Origin: Eubacteriales Family XIII. Incertae Sedis bacterium
GTDB lineage: Bacteria > Bacillota > Clostridia > Peptostreptococcales > Anaerovoracaceae
NCBI GenBank assembly: GCA_031256875.1
Contig: JAIRPQ010000020.1
Coordinates: 1 to 32,455, forward strand
DNA: 32,455 bases
Reading direction: 5' to 3'
The notes under the pieces are model-generated. The model worked only from the letters and a program-made list of their open reading frames with translations, was not told the origin of the DNA and did no database searches. The translations under genes and the position numbers were made by a program. Positions within the stretch are counted from its first letter, which is position 1, and each line of letters opens with the position of its first letter. Below are positions 1 through 9,408 of this stretch, piece after piece.

Positions 1-43
1 CTCCGACATAGAACTGGATTTGCAGGTTCGTATAGAGACCTGA

Positions 44-119
44 TGGTACCCGCTTAGGGTTTCGAACCCTAGACACCCTGATTAAGAGTCAGGTGCTCTA
101 CCAGCTGAGCTAAGCGGGC
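44..119 (-). tRNA. tRNA-Lys (anticodon CTT)
   Basis: On the minus strand a complete 76-nt cloverleaf can be folded. The acceptor stem pairs GCCCGCT with AGCGGGT (first pair G-T wobble), followed by discriminator A and a genome-encoded CCA at 46-44. The D arm reads AGCTCAGCTGGTAGAGC, the anticodon stem-loop is CTGA-CTCTTAA-TCAG with anticodon CTT (lysine, AAG codons), and the T arm contains GGTTCGAAACC. No intron or mismatch is seen. No neighbouring tRNA is visible to position 1. Confidence 0.97.
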
Positions 120-194
120 GCTTTGTTTTTTTGCGCTTCGGCTTTTCCAGTCCGCATCTTAGCTGCGGCGGTGCTATCAACAAGCGCGATAATT

Positions 195-224
195 ATCTTA
201 ACACGTCTGTTATTGCTCTGTCAA
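195..224 (-). promoter_or_regulatory. Sigma-70-type promoter for the tRNA-Lys gene
   Basis: On the minus strand a perfect -35 box TTGACA (224-219) is followed after 18 bp by TAAGAT (200-195), a 4/6 match to the -10 consensus. Transcription would start near 188 and run into the tRNA at 119, leaving a 5' leader of about 70 nt. Its -35 region lies right beside that of the divergent promoter for the gene at 376. Confidence 0.55.
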
Positions 225-241
225 CGAGAATAGGATATAAT
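213..241 (+). promoter_or_regulatory. Sigma-70-type promoter for the zinc-ribbon protein gene
   Basis: TTGCTC (213-218), a 17-bp spacer and a perfect TATAAT (236-241). The predicted start near 248 gives a leader of about 128 nt before the ATG at 376. The -35 box abuts the -35 box of the divergent tRNA promoter, so the two polymerase sites are back to back. Confidence 0.55.
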
Positions 242-375
242 TTTACCAAATCCTTTTAGATTTTGTGCAATTGTCGTTTTACTGATGTATTGCTTGTATT
301 GAGGTAAGTTGTAATAATAGTGATGGCAGCCGCATTTTGGACTTGCGCCGCCGATATTGATGATGGAGGAATAAT

Positions 376-3300
376 ATGTTTTGCAAGACTTGCGGCAACC
401 TGTTGAAAAATTGGGACACGGTTTGCAGCGTCTGCGGTGCGCCGGTTGAAATTGCGGCAGCGGAGCCTGCCGTTGTTGCCACCTCGCCCGCCCCATACGC
501 GCCGGCACCCGACAGTGCCGCGAGCCAGACATCTTCGGCGCATACGTTTGAGAACCCCGCGCAGCCGTATTATGCTCCGCCACAGGAGCCGGTGCAGACC
601 TCCATGTCGGAAAGCGCGCCGGCGGCTGAGCCGGCCATGAAATTCGATTTCAGCTGGGAGAGCGACGTGTTCCACAACCAGGACTACAAGGGCAAAACGG
701 AGGACATAGAGTTCAAGTGGAATATCGGCGCGGACAGCGTAGACCTGACGCCCAGCCCCGCTGCTGCCCAGCCAGCGGCCGGCGTGAGCGAGGCGGCCGC
801 AGCCGCTCCTGAACAACCGGATGCGCAGGGCGGCATGTTCAGCGGCGATACTTTCCATCTTCGCACGAACAGGCGCAGCGATGCCAATATCTCCGACGCA
901 AAAAAGAACGAGGAGTTTCAGGAATTGCTCGACGAGGAGTTTGAGCGGATTCGCGAACGGCAGACGGAAATCGACGAGGAGCGCAGCCGTATCTACGAAA
1001 ATGTCAGAAAGCCTGACGGCGCGGCGCCGTCCGTGACTGTTACAGGGGAGACGGCGAGGGAGGCCGCCGAAGCGCGCATCCGCGAGTACCTTCGCAAAGC
1101 CGACACGGAAATGTTCAGGGCGTTAAAGGAACAGGCGGCGACCCCAAAGGACGAACCGGCCGAGCAGCCGGAACTCTACGAGCCGCCCGAACCGCCGGAG
1201 CAGTTTGAACAATTTGAACAACCCGAGCCGCCAGAGCCGCCGGAACTCTACGCTCCGCCTGAACAGCCGGAGCCGCCCGAACAGTTTGAACAGCCCGAGC
1301 TGAGCCGGCCGTACAGCGGCGATATATTCGACCATCCAAGCGAGCAGGACGTTAACACCCGCGCGTTCGCTTTCAATCACGGCGAAGGCGATGTGGCGTG
1401 GGAATACGAGCGTTCCGATTATGACCCTGCCATATCCGCCATAGGTCTTGACGAGGGCGGTGACAGCGAACCCGACTATTTGACAGGGAAGCCTGACGCG
1501 GCGCCGGAGCCGGCAGCGGAGACTGATGCAGCATATGAATCAGACGCCGCAGATAAATCTCTGGCAGCCGATGAGTTTGAAGAATTGGCCGCGTCCGTGG
1601 ACGTGCCTGCACCAGGCGCGCCCGCGGCCGTAGCTTCGGTCTTTGACGTGCCCGCGTCCGGCGCTCCGATATTCGACACTTCGTTTTTTGACGCGCCCGT
1701 ACCCGAAGCGCCCGCGCCTGGCACGCCCGCGTTCGATACCGCTTTCTTTGACGAGCCAACACCGAACGCACCCGCACCGGACGCACCAACACCGGACGCA
1801 CCCGCACCGGACGCATCAACACCGGACGCGCCCGCCGAGCCTGTTTCGGACGCGCCCGCATCAGACGCTCCGGCCTCCGGCGATATATTCGTCGCGGGTT
1901 TCGCGAGCCCTTTCGCGCAGCCTGCCGAACCTACAGAGACGCAGGCAGCTCCGGTAGAACCGCCCGTCACATCGCCCGCACCGCCCACCGCACAGGTAGA
2001 GCCGCCCGCCACATCGCCAGCACCGCCCACCGCACAGGTGGAGCCACCCGCCGCACCGCCCACCGCACAGGCGGAGCCGCCAGTCGCACAGACAGCGGCG
2101 CTGGTTGCCGCGGCCGGTCCGTCGGACAGCATCTTCGATACGGGCTTTGCGAATCCGTTCGGCGAGCCCGTGCCGGAAGAACCAAAACAGGCGGAGCCAC
2201 CTGCGGGATTGTTCCCTGCGGTGGATTCGAACGTGGCGGGGCCGTCATTCGTGACAGTGACGCCGACTGCGGCAGTCACGCCCGCGCCTTTCCCCGAGCA
2301 GGATAGCGCAAAGGCGCAGCAGGAAACGGCGGCATCCTCTCAGGCGGCGGAGCTTGATTTTGATTCGATACCTACAGCAGATGCCGCGCCTCAGGAATCC
2401 GCGCCACCCGCTGCGCCTGCCACCGCGCCAACACAGACAGTTGCCCCAACGCCCGTGCCAACACAGGCGACTGCCGCAACGCCCGCGCCCGAACAGCCGA
2501 AGGCAATTACTCCCTCACAGGTTTCCGCGCCGGAGCCGCCGATCAAGGCAGCGCCAATTACCGAAGCGGGATTCACGCCGATATCGCAGCGCAGGCATGC
2601 CCCCGACATCATCAACAAGCCCGTCGTTTTTCCGTTCGACGACGCGGCGGAGCAGACGAAAAAGCCCGCCGACGAGGAAGTGTTCAAGGTGACCGAGGAC
2701 AAGACGCCCGAAGCGTACAAGCCGAAGCTCGCGGCAGATGATGAGTCTGCACCGGCGGCCTCGGGGACAGGCGAGACGCCCGCATCCTCGCCGGACGGGA
2801 ACGCGAAGGGCGAGCAAGATTCCGCGCAGGACAAGCAGCGCAAAAAACCGAACAAGGCGGTCATCGTCATTGTGGACATACTCATCATACTCGCGATTAT
2901 CGCGGTCGCTTGCTGGGCGGTTCTCTGGTTTGCGCCGGACAGCGGCGCGGCCACGCTCATCAGGGAGGGCGTTGTCAAAATGTCGGGGCTTGTGGGCATA
3001 TCCGGCAACGAGTCCAACGCGGCAGGCAAAACCGACGACCCGAATTACGTCATGCCTATAAGCGACGGCGCGATGCTCGTCAGCTCACAGCTGCACAAGA
3101 ATTATAATATTGGCGAAGTGAGGTACGATCCGCAGGCATCGTGGGAGGACGGCAGGCAGTATTCCGTCGAAGGCGCGGCCGCGGCGAAGCCGATTGACAA
3201 TGATTTCTGGAAGGACGGGCCGCAGGGCCAGCTGCGCTACGACGAGACGGCGGTGGCTGCGGTCATTCAGTTTGACTCCGACCTTGTGGAGTACATCAAC

Positions 3301-3576
3301 ACATCAGGCAGCGGAAAATTCCTGAGCGACATCGCTACGGGCAGCTCGGCCGACAAAAAGCTGCTCGGGTATATCGCCTCGGTGAAGCAGCTCTCGGTGG
3401 ACAAGCTCGGGATCGGAAATATAAGAAAGAACGGCGATGACCTGTATGTGTGGACAATAGAGACAATTACCGAAACAAAAGCGGGGTCGCCCGTGCAGCG
3501 CGAATTTAAGCGCCTTTACAGGCTTGCGCTGGACGGCGACGAATACAAGGTGAGCGATTTTGAGGACCTCGGTTAA
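376..3576 (+). CDS. Large zinc-ribbon, Pro/Ala-rich single-pass membrane protein (hypothetical)
   Basis: 1066 residues. The start is supported by GGAGGA seven bases upstream. Residues 1-21 form a zinc ribbon (C3xxC6, C17xxC20), as in many Bacillota membrane proteins with N-terminal zinc ribbons. Residues 22-820 are low-complexity and acidic, rich in Pro, Ala, Asp and Glu, with several internal repeats (for example PPEQFEQ, APDAPTPD and PATSPAPPTAQVE units). One hydrophobic segment at about 828-850 is followed by a folded-looking 215-residue C-terminal domain that would lie outside the cell. I do not recognise a function. The topology suggests a cytoplasmic zinc ribbon on a very long flexible tether, a membrane anchor and an external domain. 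The gene stands 97 bp before the UPF0182 gene and is probably co-transcribed with it. Confidence 0.85.
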   Translation: MFCKTCGNLLKNWDTVCSVCGAPVEIAAAEPAVVATSPAPYAPAPDSAASQTSSAHTFENPAQPYYAPPQEPVQTSMSESAPAAEPAMKFDFSWESDVFHNQDYKGKTEDIEFKWNIGADSVDLTPSPAAAQPAAGVSEAAAAAPEQPDAQGGMFSGDTFHLRTNRRSDANISDAKKNEEFQELLDEEFERIRERQTEIDEERSRIYENVRKPDGAAPSVTVTGETAREAAEARIREYLRKADTEMFRALKEQAATPKDEPAEQPELYEPPEPPEQFEQFEQPEPPEPPELYAPPEQPEPPEQFEQPELSRPYSGDIFDHPSEQDVNTRAFAFNHGEGDVAWEYERSDYDPAISAIGLDEGGDSEPDYLTGKPDAAPEPAAETDAAYESDAADKSLAADEFEELAASVDVPAPGAPAAVASVFDVPASGAPIFDTSFFDAPVPEAPAPGTPAFDTAFFDEPTPNAPAPDAPTPDAPAPDASTPDAPAEPVSDAPASDAPASGDIFVAGFASPFAQPAEPTETQAAPVEPPVTSPAPPTAQVEPPATSPAPPTAQVEPPAAPPTAQAEPPVAQTAALVAAAGPSDSIFDTGFANPFGEPVPEEPKQAEPPAGLFPAVDSNVAGPSFVTVTPTAAVTPAPFPEQDSAKAQQETAASSQAAELDFDSIPTADAAPQESAPPAAPATAPTQTVAPTPVPTQATAATPAPEQPKAITPSQVSAPEPPIKAAPITEAGFTPISQRRHAPDIINKPVVFPFDDAAEQTKKPADEEVFKVTEDKTPEAYKPKLAADDESAPAASGTGETPASSPDGNAKGEQDSAQDKQRKKPNKAVIVIVDILIILAIIAVACWAVLWFAPDSGAATLIREGVVKMSGLVGISGNESNAAGKTDDPNYVMPISDGAMLVSSQLHKNYNIGEVRYDPQASWEDGRQYSVEGAAAAKPIDNDFWKDGPQGQLRYDETAVAAVIQFDSDLVEYINTSGSGKFLSDIATGSSADKKLLGYIASVKQLSVDKLGIGNIRKNGDDLYVWTIETITETKAGSPVQREFKRLYRLALDGDEYKVSDFEDLG
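1957..2073 (+). repeat. 42-nt in-frame tandem repeat in the zinc-ribbon protein gene
   Basis: Two 42-nt units (1957-1998 and 1999-2040) and a shortened 33-nt unit (2041-2073) encode successive PPxTSPAPPTAQVE peptides. Further upstream, about 1766-1834, 15-nt units encode alternating APDAP and TPDAP/TPDAS pentapeptides, and about 1175-1300 holds PPE/QFEQ units. All keep the reading frame. Confidence 0.8.
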
Positions 3577-3673
3577 GCGCCCGCGCGTTGTCGTGCAGAG
3601 GAAGCGTCCGGACCCGACTGGCAGCAACGGGCCTGGCAACACTGATAATTCTAACGAGAATAACGGAGGCAAC

Positions 3674-6664
3674 ATGAAAAACAACAGCGGCATCAAGAAG
3701 TTATTGCTCATCATCATTTTGGCGGTAATAATAGCTATTATCGCGCTCGCGGCGCTTTCGGGCTTCATCACGGACTATCTCTGGTTCAGTGACCTGAGCT
3801 ATTCGGACGTGTTCTGGAAACAGCTGCTGACACAGCTGAAGATAGGCGTTCCGACATTCGCCGTGGTGACGCTGCTAGGCATCCTCTATCTGCGGGCGAT
3901 ACGCAGGGGCTACAAAAAGCGCGTCAGCATATCGGAAGCGACAATGGGCGACAAGGGGCAGAAGCGCGTCGGCAACGTTATGGCGGTTTTCGCGTCGCTC
4001 ATCGTCACATACATGGCGACCACGACCCTCTGGTTCAAGTCCCTTCAGTTCACCAACGCCACCGCGTTCGATATCAAGGACCCGATTTTCGGGAACGACA
4101 TTTCGTTCTACGTGTTCAAGCTTTCGTTCATCAATGAGCTGAACACCATCGTCATCGTCGCGATTGTCCTCTTCGCGCTCATCACCTTCGTCTATTATTT
4201 CTTCCTGCTCACCGTGCTGAAGCCTGTCCTGATAGACGGCGAGCCGGTGGAGGAAGAAGCGAAACCGAAGCAGCAGAACCCTGCCATGCAGGAGTTCATG
4301 CGCGCCTTCGGCATCGACATAGACGCGGGCGGCAGAAATTACTCGGCAGGGCCAAGGCAGCAAAGCTCGGCGGGAATGAAGGATCTTCTCCACATCGCGT
4401 CGAAGCAGATCACTTTCATCGGCGTCGTGTTCTTCCTCATGCTTGCGGTGTATTTCTTCCTCGCGCAGTTCGATCTGCTCTACTCGACGAACGGCGTCGT
4501 GTTCGGCGCGGGCTACACCGACGTGAACATCACGCTTTGGATGTACCGCATCGTCACCGTGCTGTCGATTATTTCCGCCATCATGTTCGGCGTGGGCCTG
4601 AAGCAGCGCAAGGTAAAGACGGCAATAATTTTGCCGATTCTCATGATAGGCGTTGGAATAGTGGGCGGGATAGCGGGGGCCGTGGTGCAGAACCTCGTGG
4701 TTTCGCCGAACGAAATCAACATGGAAGAACAATACATCGCGAACAACATCAAGTTCACGCAGGGCGCGTATGACCTCGGCGATGTGACGATAAAGCAGTT
4801 CCCCGCCGACAACAACCTCACGAGCGAGGACGTCAAGTCCAACATGGACACTATTAAAAATATCAGAATCAACGACTACAACCCGACCAAGACCTTCTAC
4901 AATAACTCGCAGTCCATCCGCCGTTATTACACCTTCAACGATGTAGACGTGGACCGTTACATGATCAACGGCGAGTATACGCAGACCTTCACGTCCGCGC
5001 GCGAGATAGACGAGTCGAAGGTTCCTCAGCAATGGATGAACCTACACCTGAAATACACGCACGGCTACGGCATCACGCTGTCGCGCGTTGACAAGGTGAC
5101 CGCGAACGGCCAGCCCGACATGCTCATCAAGAGCATACCGCCCGAGTCGCAGGTGAAGGAAATCGACATCGAGCGGCCCGAGATATATTTCGGGGAATTG
5201 CAGAACGAGTACATCATCACGAACACGGACGAGAAGGAGTACGACTATCCGGAGGGCGACAAGAATAAATATTCCACGTACAAGGGCGGCCACGGGATCA
5301 GCCTCTCACCATTCAACAAGCTCATGTTCGCGCTTCGCGAGCAGAGCATGAAGCTGCTCGTTTCGTCGAACATCGACTCCAATTCCAAAATCATCATCAA
5401 CCGCAACATCGCGGAGCGCGTTCGTCACATCATGCCCTTCGTAGACTATGCTGACCCGTATATCGTCACGGTGAACGGCAAGCTCTACTGGATTATCGAC
5501 GGCTTCACGACGAGCGACCTCTACCCGTATTCCGAGCCTATCGACATAGAGCGCATCGGCGTCGTGAACTATATCCGCAATTCGGTGAAGGTAGTAATCG
5601 ATGCGTACACGGGCGCGACCGACTACTATCTCGTGGACGGCAATGACCCTGTATCGAATACGCTGAAAGGGATTTACCCGACGCTGTTCAAGAGCATCGA
5701 CGGGCTGGACGAAAACATCAGGGCGCATATCCGCTACCCGAGCACGATGCTGAACACCCAGGCGACGATTTACAAAAAATATCACGTGAACGACATCGGC
5801 GTGTTCTACCAGGGCGAGGATCTGTGGGATATCGCGAACGAGAAGGTCGGCGCGTCCGACCGCGAAGTCCCGATGAGCCCGAACTACTATATAATGAAGC
5901 TGCCTGGCGAGGACAAGGTGGAGTTCATCAACTCTATCCCCTATACGCCGATGAACAAAGTGAACATGACCGGGCTTCTCATAGCGCGGAACGACGGCAA
6001 GCATTACGGCGAGCTGATGCTCCTGCAGCTGCCGAAGGGCCGCGTTATCATGGGTCCGAGCCAGATAGACGCGCAGATAGCGCAGGACACGCAGATATCG
6101 CAAGACTTTGCGCTCTGGCAAAATTCAGGCTCGAAATACAGCCGCGGCAATATGTTCGTCGTGCCGATAGAAAATTCCATCATGTACGTCGAGCCGATTT
6201 ATCTGGAAGCGGTGGACTCGAGCATGCCGGAGGTCAAGCGCATCATCCTCTACTATAACGACAAGATAGCTTATGAGAGCACCCTCGCGGGCGCGCTAGA
6301 CGCGATGTTTGGCACCGGTACGGGCGACGAGGTTCGTACGGGGCAGCCTGTCGGGGATGAGGGCGATGCGGATGCCGCGCCGACAGAGAGCGCGGGCGAT
6401 GCCGCGGGCGAAGGTAGCGGCATCACGAACGTGAGCGGCACGAGTCCGAGCGGCATCGTAGGCGGCTCTGAATCCGGCGCAGGCGGAACGAGCGGCGTCA
6501 TAGGCACAGAGGGCGACATCCAGCAGATGACGACGGATGAGCTGATCAAGGCCGCAGCCGCCGCCTACAACAGCGCCACCGAAGCGCAGCGCGCGGGCGA
6601 CTGGGCGAAATACGGCGAGCAGATGAAACGCCTGGAGGAGATACTGGGCAAGCTGAACGGATAA
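3674..6664 (+). CDS. UPF0182 family membrane protein
   Basis: 996 residues from the ATG at 3674, which has GGAGG seven bases upstream; an in-frame ATG at 3560 overlaps the previous gene, lacks such a site and adds only a charged low-complexity tail. Seven hydrophobic segments lie in the first 345 residues (about 9-31, 57-75, 101-120, 157-180, 247-267, 291-309, 318-340), followed by a large domain to about residue 880, probably extracytoplasmic. This matches UPF0182 (COG1615), a family of unknown function found in actinobacteria, cyanobacteria and some clostridia. An acidic Gly/Ser/Ala-rich stretch follows, and the last 40 residues look like a short helical coiled coil. It follows the zinc-ribbon gene and precedes serS. 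Family assignment is from recall of its organisation. Confidence 0.85.
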   Translation: MKNNSGIKKLLLIIILAVIIAIIALAALSGFITDYLWFSDLSYSDVFWKQLLTQLKIGVPTFAVVTLLGILYLRAIRRGYKKRVSISEATMGDKGQKRVGNVMAVFASLIVTYMATTTLWFKSLQFTNATAFDIKDPIFGNDISFYVFKLSFINELNTIVIVAIVLFALITFVYYFFLLTVLKPVLIDGEPVEEEAKPKQQNPAMQEFMRAFGIDIDAGGRNYSAGPRQQSSAGMKDLLHIASKQITFIGVVFFLMLAVYFFLAQFDLLYSTNGVVFGAGYTDVNITLWMYRIVTVLSIISAIMFGVGLKQRKVKTAIILPILMIGVGIVGGIAGAVVQNLVVSPNEINMEEQYIANNIKFTQGAYDLGDVTIKQFPADNNLTSEDVKSNMDTIKNIRINDYNPTKTFYNNSQSIRRYYTFNDVDVDRYMINGEYTQTFTSAREIDESKVPQQWMNLHLKYTHGYGITLSRVDKVTANGQPDMLIKSIPPESQVKEIDIERPEIYFGELQNEYIITNTDEKEYDYPEGDKNKYSTYKGGHGISLSPFNKLMFALREQSMKLLVSSNIDSNSKIIINRNIAERVRHIMPFVDYADPYIVTVNGKLYWIIDGFTTSDLYPYSEPIDIERIGVVNYIRNSVKVVIDAYTGATDYYLVDGNDPVSNTLKGIYPTLFKSIDGLDENIRAHIRYPSTMLNTQATIYKKYHVNDIGVFYQGEDLWDIANEKVGASDREVPMSPNYYIMKLPGEDKVEFINSIPYTPMNKVNMTGLLIARNDGKHYGELMLLQLPKGRVIMGPSQIDAQIAQDTQISQDFALWQNSGSKYSRGNMFVVPIENSIMYVEPIYLEAVDSSMPEVKRIILYYNDKIAYESTLAGALDAMFGTGTGDEVRTGQPVGDEGDADAAPTESAGDAAGEGSGITNVSGTSPSGIVGGSESGAGGTSGVIGTEGDIQQMTTDELIKAAAAAYNSATEAQRAGDWAKYGEQMKRLEEILGKLNG

Positions 6665-6769
6665 GCGGCGCAGGCGAACGGAAGCCGGCCGTAGGCGCAA
6701 TCCACGTCGCCCCATGCGTGATTGCAAGCCGCGGCGCCGCAATCAATGATATAAGAACTGTGAGGACAT

Positions 6770-8056
6770 ATGCTTGATGTAAAAAGAGTAAGAGAGAACT
6801 ATGACGAAGTGCTGGCCGCAGTGGAGTCGCGGCAGCACGGCGACTTCGGGCTGCCCGCGGTCAAGGCGCTCGACGAGGAACGACGAGCGCTGCTGGGCGA
6901 TGTCGAGCAGCTGAAGGCGCGGCAGAACGCGGCCTCCAAGGAGATACCGAAGATAAAGAAAGAGGGCGGCGACGCGACCGAGCTGCTCGCCGAGATGAAG
7001 TCACTGTCGGATGAGATCAAGTCTAAGGACTTGGCACTGGCGGACATCGAGGAAAAGTTCCGCGCCGCGCTGCTGAACGTGCCGAACACGCCCGACCCGC
7101 GCGTTCCCGTAGGCGAGGACGACTCCGCCAACACCGAGATGCACAGGGTAGGCGAGCCGCGTGATTTCGCCGCCGAGGGCTTCGAGCCGAAGCCGCACTG
7201 GGACATCGGCACGGAGCTTGGCATATTCGATTTCGAGCGCGCCGCGAAGATATCGGGCGCGAGGTTCACGGTGAGCAAGGGGCTGGGCGCAAGGCTCGAG
7301 CGCGCCGTCATCAATTTCATGCTAGACCTGCACACGGGGGAGCATGGCTACACAGAGGTATTGCCGCCCGCTCTCGTGAACCGCGAAGCCATGACTGGGA
7401 CGGGGCAGCTGCCAAAATTCGAGGACGACATGTTCCACGAGGACGCGAAGGATCTGTTCCTCATTCCCACAGCCGAAGTGCCGCTGACGAACCTGCACGG
7501 GAACGAGATACTCGGCATAGATGAGCTTCCGATATTCTACACCGCGCACACCCCCTGCTTCCGCAAGGAAGCGGGCTCGGCGGGGCGCGACACGCGCGGG
7601 CTCATTCGCGTGCATCAGTTCAACAAGGTGGAGCTCGTGAAATTCGCGTCGCCCGAAAGCTCCGGCGCGGAGCTGGACACGCTGCTCGCGGCGGCCGAGG
7701 AAGTCCTGAAAAGGCTCGGGCTTCCCTACCGCGTGGTCATGCTCGCGACAGGCGACCTGGGCTTTTCGTCCGCGATGACCTACGATATCGAGGTGTGGAT
7801 GCCGAGCTACGGCCGGTATGTGGAGATAAGCTCGTGCAGCAATTTCAAAGACTTCCAGGCGCGCAGGGCGGGAATCCGATTCCGCAGGGGCGCGGGCGAA
7901 AAGCCCGAATTTGCCCACACGCTGAACGGCAGCGGCCTGGCGGTAGGCAGAACGGTAGCCGCCATCCTGGAGAACTGCCAAAACAAGGACGGCACAGTAA
8001 ATATCCCCGAAGCGCTGGTTCCGTACATGGGAACGGAGACCATAGGCCGGCGGTAG
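6770..8056 (+). CDS. serS: Serine--tRNA ligase
   Basis: 428 residues, the usual length for bacterial SerRS. It charges tRNA-Ser with serine in the cytosol via a seryl-adenylate. Residues 1-110 form the helical arm rich in Lys/Glu that contacts the long variable arm of tRNA-Ser. The class II catalytic core follows, with motif 2 around [21 protein letters not shown] and motif 3 around [16 protein letters not shown]. The start ATG is preceded by GTGAGGAC. The 105-nt gap after the UPF0182 gene contains no recognisable T-box leader, so regulation by uncharged tRNA is not evident here. Confidence 0.98.
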   Translation: MLDVKRVRENYDEVLAAVESRQHGDFGLPAVKALDEERRALLGDVEQLKARQNAASKEIPKIKKEGGDATELLAEMKSLSDEIKSKDLALADIEEKFRAALLNVPNTPDPRVPVGEDDSANTEMHRVGEPRDFAAEGFEPKPHWDIGTELGIFDFERAAKISGARFTVSKGLGARLERAVINFMLDLHTGEHGYTEVLPPALVNREAMTGTGQLPKFEDDMFHEDAKDLFLIPTAEVPLTNLHGNEILGIDELPIFYTAHTPCFRKEAGSAGRDTRGLIRVHQFNKVELVKFASPESSGAELDTLLAAAEEVLKRLGLPYRVVMLATGDLGFSSAMTYDIEVWMPSYGRYVEISSCSNFKDFQARRAGIRFRRGAGEKPEFAHTLNGSGLAVGRTVAAILENCQNKDGTVNIPEALVPYMGTETIGRR

Positions 8057-8125
8057 GGCGGCAATAGGACAGCAATATAACAACAATGTAGCGACAGTGG
8101 AACATCGATTTTAGGAGTGACTTCA

Positions 8126-8557
8126 ATGACAGAGATAAGACCCGCGACCTTGGAGGATTTTGACCTTGCGTTTGATTATATCGAAAAGCTGTGGACCTAC
8201 AACACGTACGACAGGGACACGGTATTAGGTGTCTACAAAAACGTGCTGGAGGGCGAGAACGATTTTGCTTTCTTCCTTTTTGATGACGGGAAGCCGATGG
8301 GATTTTGCCACGGGACGTTCTTCAACACCTTCTGGCTGTCGGGGCAGACATGCTATGTGTCGAGCATTATCACCAATGCGGACGTGAGAAAAAAAGGCTA
8401 CGGCAGGCAGCTGATGGATCACGCGAAATCCTTGGCCGAGGCTCGCGGCTGCCACGCCATAGTGCTGGATTCAGGGCTCCCCAGAGAGGAAGCCCACAAA
8501 TTCTACGAGATATACGGCTTCGAAAAATGCGCCTACTGCTTCGAGCTGAAGCTCTAG
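8126..8557 (+). CDS. GNAT family N-acetyltransferase
   Basis: 143 residues from the ATG at 8126, placed by an AGGAG eight bases upstream; a GTG three codons earlier overlaps that site and is less likely. The GNAT fold is indicated by the N-terminal IRPATLEDFDLAFDYIEKLW helix region, the acetyl-CoA pyrophosphate loop RKKGYGRQLM (motif A) and a C-terminal YEIYGFEK motif typical of the family. It would transfer an acetyl group from acetyl-CoA to an amine. The substrate cannot be told from sequence. The gene sits 69 bp after serS and may be read from the same transcript; a weak hairpin follows it. Confidence 0.88.
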   Translation: MTEIRPATLEDFDLAFDYIEKLWTYNTYDRDTVLGVYKNVLEGENDFAFFLFDDGKPMGFCHGTFFNTFWLSGQTCYVSSIITNADVRKKGYGRQLMDHAKSLAEARGCHAIVLDSGLPREEAHKFYEIYGFEKCAYCFELKL

Positions 8558-8559
8558 CG

Positions 8560-8581
8560 CCGGCACCGCGAATGCCGGTTT
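8560..8581 (+). terminator. Weak hairpin terminator after the acetyltransferase gene
   Basis: Inverted repeat CCGGCA (8560-8565) and TGCCGG (8573-8578) with a 7-nt loop, followed by only TTT. It starts three bases after the stop codon. The short T tract makes termination uncertain. Confidence 0.4.
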
Positions 8582-8670
8582 AATGACGCCGATACAAAAG
8601 CAAAACGCTCGGCAGTTCAGTAAATATTATTTCATAACAACTTTCATCACTGTCATGCGAAAAGCAGGGA

Positions 8671-8702
8671 TACACAAAGTATATATTATAGTATATACTA
8701 TA
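8671..8702 (+). promoter_or_regulatory. Promoter and palindromic operator of the toxin-antitoxin pair
   Basis: TACACA (8671-8676), a 17-bp spacer and TATACT (8694-8699) form a plausible promoter. A perfect 16-bp palindrome TATAGTATATACTATA spans 8687-8702, covering the -10 box. VapB-type antitoxins with an AbrB fold bind such palindromes, so autorepression by the VapB-VapC complex is the natural reading. Confidence 0.6.
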
Positions 8703-8746
8703 TGTATGAAATAATAGCTGATGATGATGTGCAGAGAGGTGATTTT

Positions 8747-8977
8747 ATGACTACTGCGAAATTGTTCGCGAACGGGCAAAGCCAAGCTGTGCGTCTGCCG
8801 AAAGAATACCGTTTTAGCGGCAGCGAGGTGTATATCAAGAAAATCGGGGATGCCATAATACTTTTCCCAAAAGGCAAGGAGTGGGATATGTTCCTAGACG
8901 GCCTTGCCGGGTTCAGCGATGACTTCATGGAAAATGGACGGAATCAAGACCAATCGCAGGAAAGGGAGTCCTTCTGA
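8747..8977 (+). CDS. vapB: VapB-type antitoxin (AbrB/MazE fold)
   Basis: 76 residues from the ATG at 8747, with AGAGGTG upstream; an ATG at 8702 in the same frame lies inside the operator and is unlikely. The N-terminal half shows the swapped-hairpin DNA-binding pattern of VapB proteins: KLFANGQSQAVRLPKEYRF followed by GSEVYIKKIGDAIILFPKG. The C-terminal tail is acidic and polar and would bind and block the toxin. The gene ends in TGATG, so its stop overlaps the toxin start by one base and the two are translationally coupled. It probably represses its own promoter. Confidence 0.92.
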   Translation: MTTAKLFANGQSQAVRLPKEYRFSGSEVYIKKIGDAIILFPKGKEWDMFLDGLAGFSDDFMENGRNQDQSQERESF

Positions 8978-9408
8978 TGTATATGCTGGACACAAATATC
9001 TGCATTTTCGCAATCAAAGGGGCAAAAACCGAAATGTATGGGCATATCTCCCGCGCATTGGGCGAAAAACGCGCGGAAGGCCTTTGTATATCGTCCATCA
9101 CGCTTGCGGAGCTTGAGTTCGGGGTCGCCAACAGCTCATCTCCCGAAAAAAATGCCGTTGCGCTGATGAATATCCTGTCTGTGCTTGAAGTGATGCCTTT
9201 CGAGGAAAGCGCCGCTGCGGAATACGGGAAGATACGCGCCGAACTGCAGCGCACAGGGCGCGTGATTGGCTCGCTTGACATGCTGATAGCGGCACATTCA
9301 AAAGCCTGCGGATGTATTCTCGTGACAAACAACACCCGCGAATTTAAGAGGGTAGAGAATCTTGTCGTTGAGGACTGGTTTATGGATATCGCAACGCCGC
9401 AGGGATGA
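8977..9408 (+). CDS. vapC: VapC-type PIN-domain ribonuclease toxin
   Basis: 143 residues, normal for VapC. The first ATG (8977) overlaps the antitoxin stop and has AAGGGAG eight bases upstream; a second ATG two codons later is the alternative. PIN-domain acidic residues are in place: D5 in YMLDTNICIF, a Glu in LAELEFG, and an Asp in GSLDMLIAAHSKA, with the family's TNNTREFKRV loop near the C-terminus. VapC toxins cut tRNA or rRNA with Mg2+ and are held in check by VapB. The close TNN/EF motif resembles VapC proteins reported to cleave initiator tRNA, but the target here is inference. Confidence 0.93.
   Translation: MYMLDTNICIFAIKGAKTEMYGHISRALGEKRAEGLCISSITLAELEFGVANSSSPEKNAVALMNILSVLEVMPFEESAAAEYGKIRAELQRTGRVIGSLDMLIAAHSKACGCILVTNNTREFKRVENLVVEDWFMDIATPQG

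Noticed and set aside
1-43. Terminator hairpin behind the tRNA gene
   Set aside because: CAGGT/ACCTG can pair at 23-42 but the stem is only five pairs and no T run follows on the minus strand.
3875-5032. 385-codon open frame antisense to the UPF0182 gene
   Set aside because: Arg/Glu/His-rich translation without domain pattern or ribosome binding site; a mirror of the real gene's codon bias.
6665-6769. T-box leader before serS
   Set aside because: The spacer is too short and lacks the conserved T-box sequence and terminator.
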